This document shows positions 62,734 through 64,000 of a stretch of DNA of 64,000 nucleotides, piece by piece. Each line of letters opens with the position of its first letter. Within the stretch, counting starts at the first letter, position 1. The translations under genes were made by a program, and so were the position numbers. The stretch comes from Williamsia deligens (GTDB lineage: Bacteria > Actinomycetota > Actinomycetes > Mycobacteriales > Mycobacteriaceae). The notes under the pieces were generated by a model. That model did no database searches, had not been told where the DNA came from, and worked only from the letters and a program-made list of their open reading frames with translations. The DNA is taken from NCBI RefSeq assembly GCF_024171765.1, contig NZ_JAMTCI010000002.1:496001-560000 (forward strand), in the 5' to 3' direction.

Positions 62734-63117
62734 AAGAATCTCGCCGTGCTGCACGGACTTGATCAGTCGGTCCACCTCGGCCCGAGCCTTCCGCTGATGA
62801 ACACGGCAGGGCTTCCACGGGTCCCCGATCCCGCCACCAAACTTCCGCGCCGGTATGACGAGACACGCCGCACACGAGTCGTCGTCCAGATGCCGGTACT
62901 TCTTCGCATCTCGGATCGCATCAGAGACCCGGCTTTGCGAGATGCCCAGTGTCTCAGCGATCTCCCCCGGCTGGAACGTCGCGTGGCGATTGGCCTCCGC
63001 CTTCCCGCAGGCCAGGTAGAACACCCGCAACCAGACCGCCGGTAAGTCAGCGTTCAGCGCATCTTCAAGACACGCCTTCTGGTACACCCTCAGCCACGGG
63101 TTCTGCACCGCCGCCAT
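62704..63117 (-). CDS. Winged-helix/HTH protein with Cys motif
   Basis: A 137-residue protein with a helical N-terminal part (WLRVFYLACGKAEAN), an HTH (FQPGEIAETLGISQSRVSDA) and then CAAC and PCRVH, which may bind a metal with GGGIGDPWKP between them. It resembles replication or transcription regulators of actinobacterial mobile elements. ATG 63117 overlaps the stop of the zinc-ribbon gene (TGATG). Its 3' end lies in the TTTCCGG repeat cluster. Confidence 0.65.
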   Translation of the reverse strand: MAAVQNPWLRVYQKACLEDALNADLPAVWLRVFYLACGKAEANRHATFQPGEIAETLGISQSRVSDAIRDAKKYRHLDDDSCAACLVIPARKFGGGIGDPWKPCRVHQRKARAEVDRLIKSVQHGEILPEIPETVSG

Positions 63118-63374
63118 CAGAACAGCATCCCGTCGTCAGGCGTCCGCACATCCCCGCCGACTGCGAGACCCGCGCCCCGCAGCAGCACCGAGAACAGGTC
63201 CGTAGGCCCCTCACACCGAGGCAGCCCCCGAGTGCCACCCCGGTACACCAGACCACGCGGATGCCGGTACAGCTTCACCGACTCGTCGGGTCCGGCACCC
63301 CATCCCATCGGGACACCTGTCGCGCCACATTCGGGGCACGTCACCGTGACGCCTGTGCGCAGGTACTTGCTCAT
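63117..63374 (-). CDS. Small zinc-ribbon island protein
   Basis: An 85-residue protein with CPECGATG near the N-terminus, a single downstream Cys in LPRCEGP and a hydrophobic FSVLLRGAG segment. GAGG lies 5-6 nt before ATG 63374. The second metal-binding Cys pair is incomplete. No family is recognised. Confidence 0.6.
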   Translation of the reverse strand: MSKYLRTGVTVTCPECGATGVPMGWGAGPDESVKLYRHPRGLVYRGGTRGLPRCEGPTDLFSVLLRGAGLAVGGDVRTPDDGMLF

Positions 63375-63381
63375 GCTGTCC

Positions 63382-63573
63382 TCAGTCCTTCTCGGTGAGT
63401 CGTAGGAGAACCCGGTAACCCTCAGAGGCAGTCAGCTCGCCCGTGATGACACGGCGACGAATGTCTACCGCAACTGCGCGTAATCGATCGGTCCCCACGT
63501 TGGGCCGTGCCGCGAAATTGATCTCCAGAACGGCGGTTCCGGCCCCGGCCACTGAGACCAGAGACCGCGCCAT
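63382..63573 (-). CDS. Small island protein with uncertain start
   Basis: A 63-residue protein from ATG 63573: MARSLVSVAG, then TDRLRAVAVDIRRRVITGEL and a helix EGYRVLLRLTEKD. The open frame continues up to GTG 63870 (162 residues), but that version would fully overlap the HTH gene at 63618-63782 in another frame. The short form is therefore preferred. The function is unknown. Confidence 0.45.
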   Translation of the reverse strand: MARSLVSVAGAGTAVLEINFAARPNVGTDRLRAVAVDIRRRVITGELTASEGYRVLLRLTEKD

Positions 63574-63617
63574 GTCCGCGTCACCCGCCAGCGCCGCGAC
63601 TACCGCCGAACGGTCGT

Positions 63618-63782
63618 CTACGTCCTCGGAACTGTCAGGTTCTCTACGTCGGTGGTCGAGACCACGAGGATCTTCGGGCCGCGACGACTGGCCGGGAGTC
63701 GACCGCTTCGGATGTAGTTTCGAAGCGTGCCGATCGAGAGGCCGGTCGCTACCGACGCCTCCCGTAATGTCATGTAGGTCAT
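63618..63782 (-). CDS. 54-aa HTH DNA-binding protein (excisionase/MerR-like)
   Basis: Begins MTYMTLREASVATGLSIGTL, continues NYIRSGRLPASRRGPK and ends VSTTDVENLTVPRT. This is the HTH_17 layout: a MerR-like HTH, the G(R/K)LPA wing and an LVSTTDVE segment. ATG 63782 or the next Met could start it. It follows another excisionase-like gene by 84 bp, so the island has two such proteins in a row. Confidence 0.7.
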   Translation of the reverse strand: MTYMTLREASVATGLSIGTLRNYIRSGRLPASRRGPKILVVSTTDVENLTVPRT

Positions 63783-63866
63783 GCCGATTCACCCCCTCGT
63801 GGTCGTTCATGGCAATTGTTGCAAACTGCTGTAGGCCGACGTTTCCGTTCTTGCGCTTGTTGCCGC

Positions 63867-64000
63867 TCACGCGATCGCCGCCCGCTCGAACTTCTCCAGG
63901 CGATCCAGCGGGAACCGCCACAGGCGACCAAACCGCGCCGCCGGCACCTCCCCCGCCTGAGCCATCTCCCGCACCGTCCGCGCCGCCATCTGCCAACGCT
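63867..64000 (-). CDS. Excisionase-like HTH protein, 5' end outside the window
   Basis: The last 43 residues are visible: WQMAARTVREMAQAGEVPAA followed by RFGRLWRFPLDRLEKFERAA. The TVREM helix, GEVPA wing and RFxxDRLEKF end match the HTH_17 excisionase family of integrative elements. The stop overlaps a GTG at 63870. An integrase gene would be expected further right. Confidence 0.75.
   Translation of the reverse strand, partial: RWQMAARTVREMAQAGEVPAARFGRLWRFPLDRLEKFERAAIA

Larger units (their letters stand above)
54720..64000. mobile_element. Phage-derived integrated island, right end not in the window
   Basis: The conserved mycobacterial gene order ends at ettA. From here on, genes are short, often overlapping, and include phage-like proteins: excisionase-type and other HTH proteins, zinc fingers, a head-tail adaptor, a ParB-like/HNH product. 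Cargo-like genes occupy the left part. No integrase, portal, capsid or terminase was found, so it is either a satellite, a decayed prophage or the arm of a larger element that continues to the right. The left boundary is inferred from the synteny break; no att repeat could be defined. Confidence 0.65.

Noticed and set aside
63382-63996. 204-residue frame covering the excisionase end and the 54-aa HTH gene
   Set aside because: It overlaps two convincing HTH genes in another frame; only its last 63 residues were kept.

Overview
The window is high-GC actinobacterial chromosome, most likely from Mycobacteriales of the Gordonia/Williamsia type. The reasons are the mycobacterial-style gene sets: coaD-rsmD with sepIVA, the paired clpP1-clpP2, and one block whose order follows the M. 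tuberculosis Rv2464c-Rv2477c region (nei, rpiB, a mycothiol-linked CPWC oxidoreductase, pepN, DUF5130, HNH, glbO, aglA, thioesterase, NAD-glutamate dehydrogenase, ettA). GTG starts and four-base stop/start overlaps are common. The organism is inferred from gene content and order recalled from memory; no search was run.

Layout. 1-3.0 kb: kdpFAB potassium-pump operon (kdpB cut by the left edge) with an extra tiny membrane ORF ahead of kdpF. 3.0-7.4 kb: mutM, rnc, DUF177, sepIVA, coaD, rsmD, all leftward. 7.5-10.9 kb: rightward ectABC ectoine operon ending in a 2-hydroxyacid dehydrogenase rather than ectD. 10.9-13 kb: two tandem paralogous genes of unknown function and a sirtuin. 12.9-20.7 kb: proB, obg, rpmA, rplU, RNase E, ndk. 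20.7-26.4 kb: a small secreted protein, DUF4233, folC, valS, mobA. 26.5-29.7 kb: FdhF/YdeP-type molybdoenzyme with fdhD. 29.7-34.1 kb: clpX, clpP2, clpP1, tig, followed by tRNA-Pro and tRNA-Gly. 34.7-38 kb: an L,D-transpeptidase, sthA and a LysB-like hydrolase. 38-54.7 kb: the nei-to-ettA block, interrupted by a mosaic repeat cluster at 46.8-47.1 kb.

From about 54.72 kb to the right edge the conserved order stops. What follows looks like an integrated phage-derived island or satellite: mostly very short, overlapping, leftward genes with excisionase-like and other helix-turn-helix proteins, zinc-finger proteins, a phage head-tail adaptor homologue, three small related proteins in one overlapping chain, and a ParB-like protein joined in frame to an HNH homing endonuclease. 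The left part carries cargo-like genes (a possible HEPN protein, a DUF4236 protein, a lipoprotein). No integrase, portal, capsid or terminase gene lies in the window, so the island's right boundary is not visible.

The least explained parts, and the best places to look for something undescribed, are the small-gene chain at 59.8-61.8 kb, the strongly structured segment at the island's left junction (54.74-54.81 kb), the tandem Cys/His/Asp-rich paralogs at 10.9-11.8 kb and the inverted mosaic repeats at 46.8-47.1 kb.
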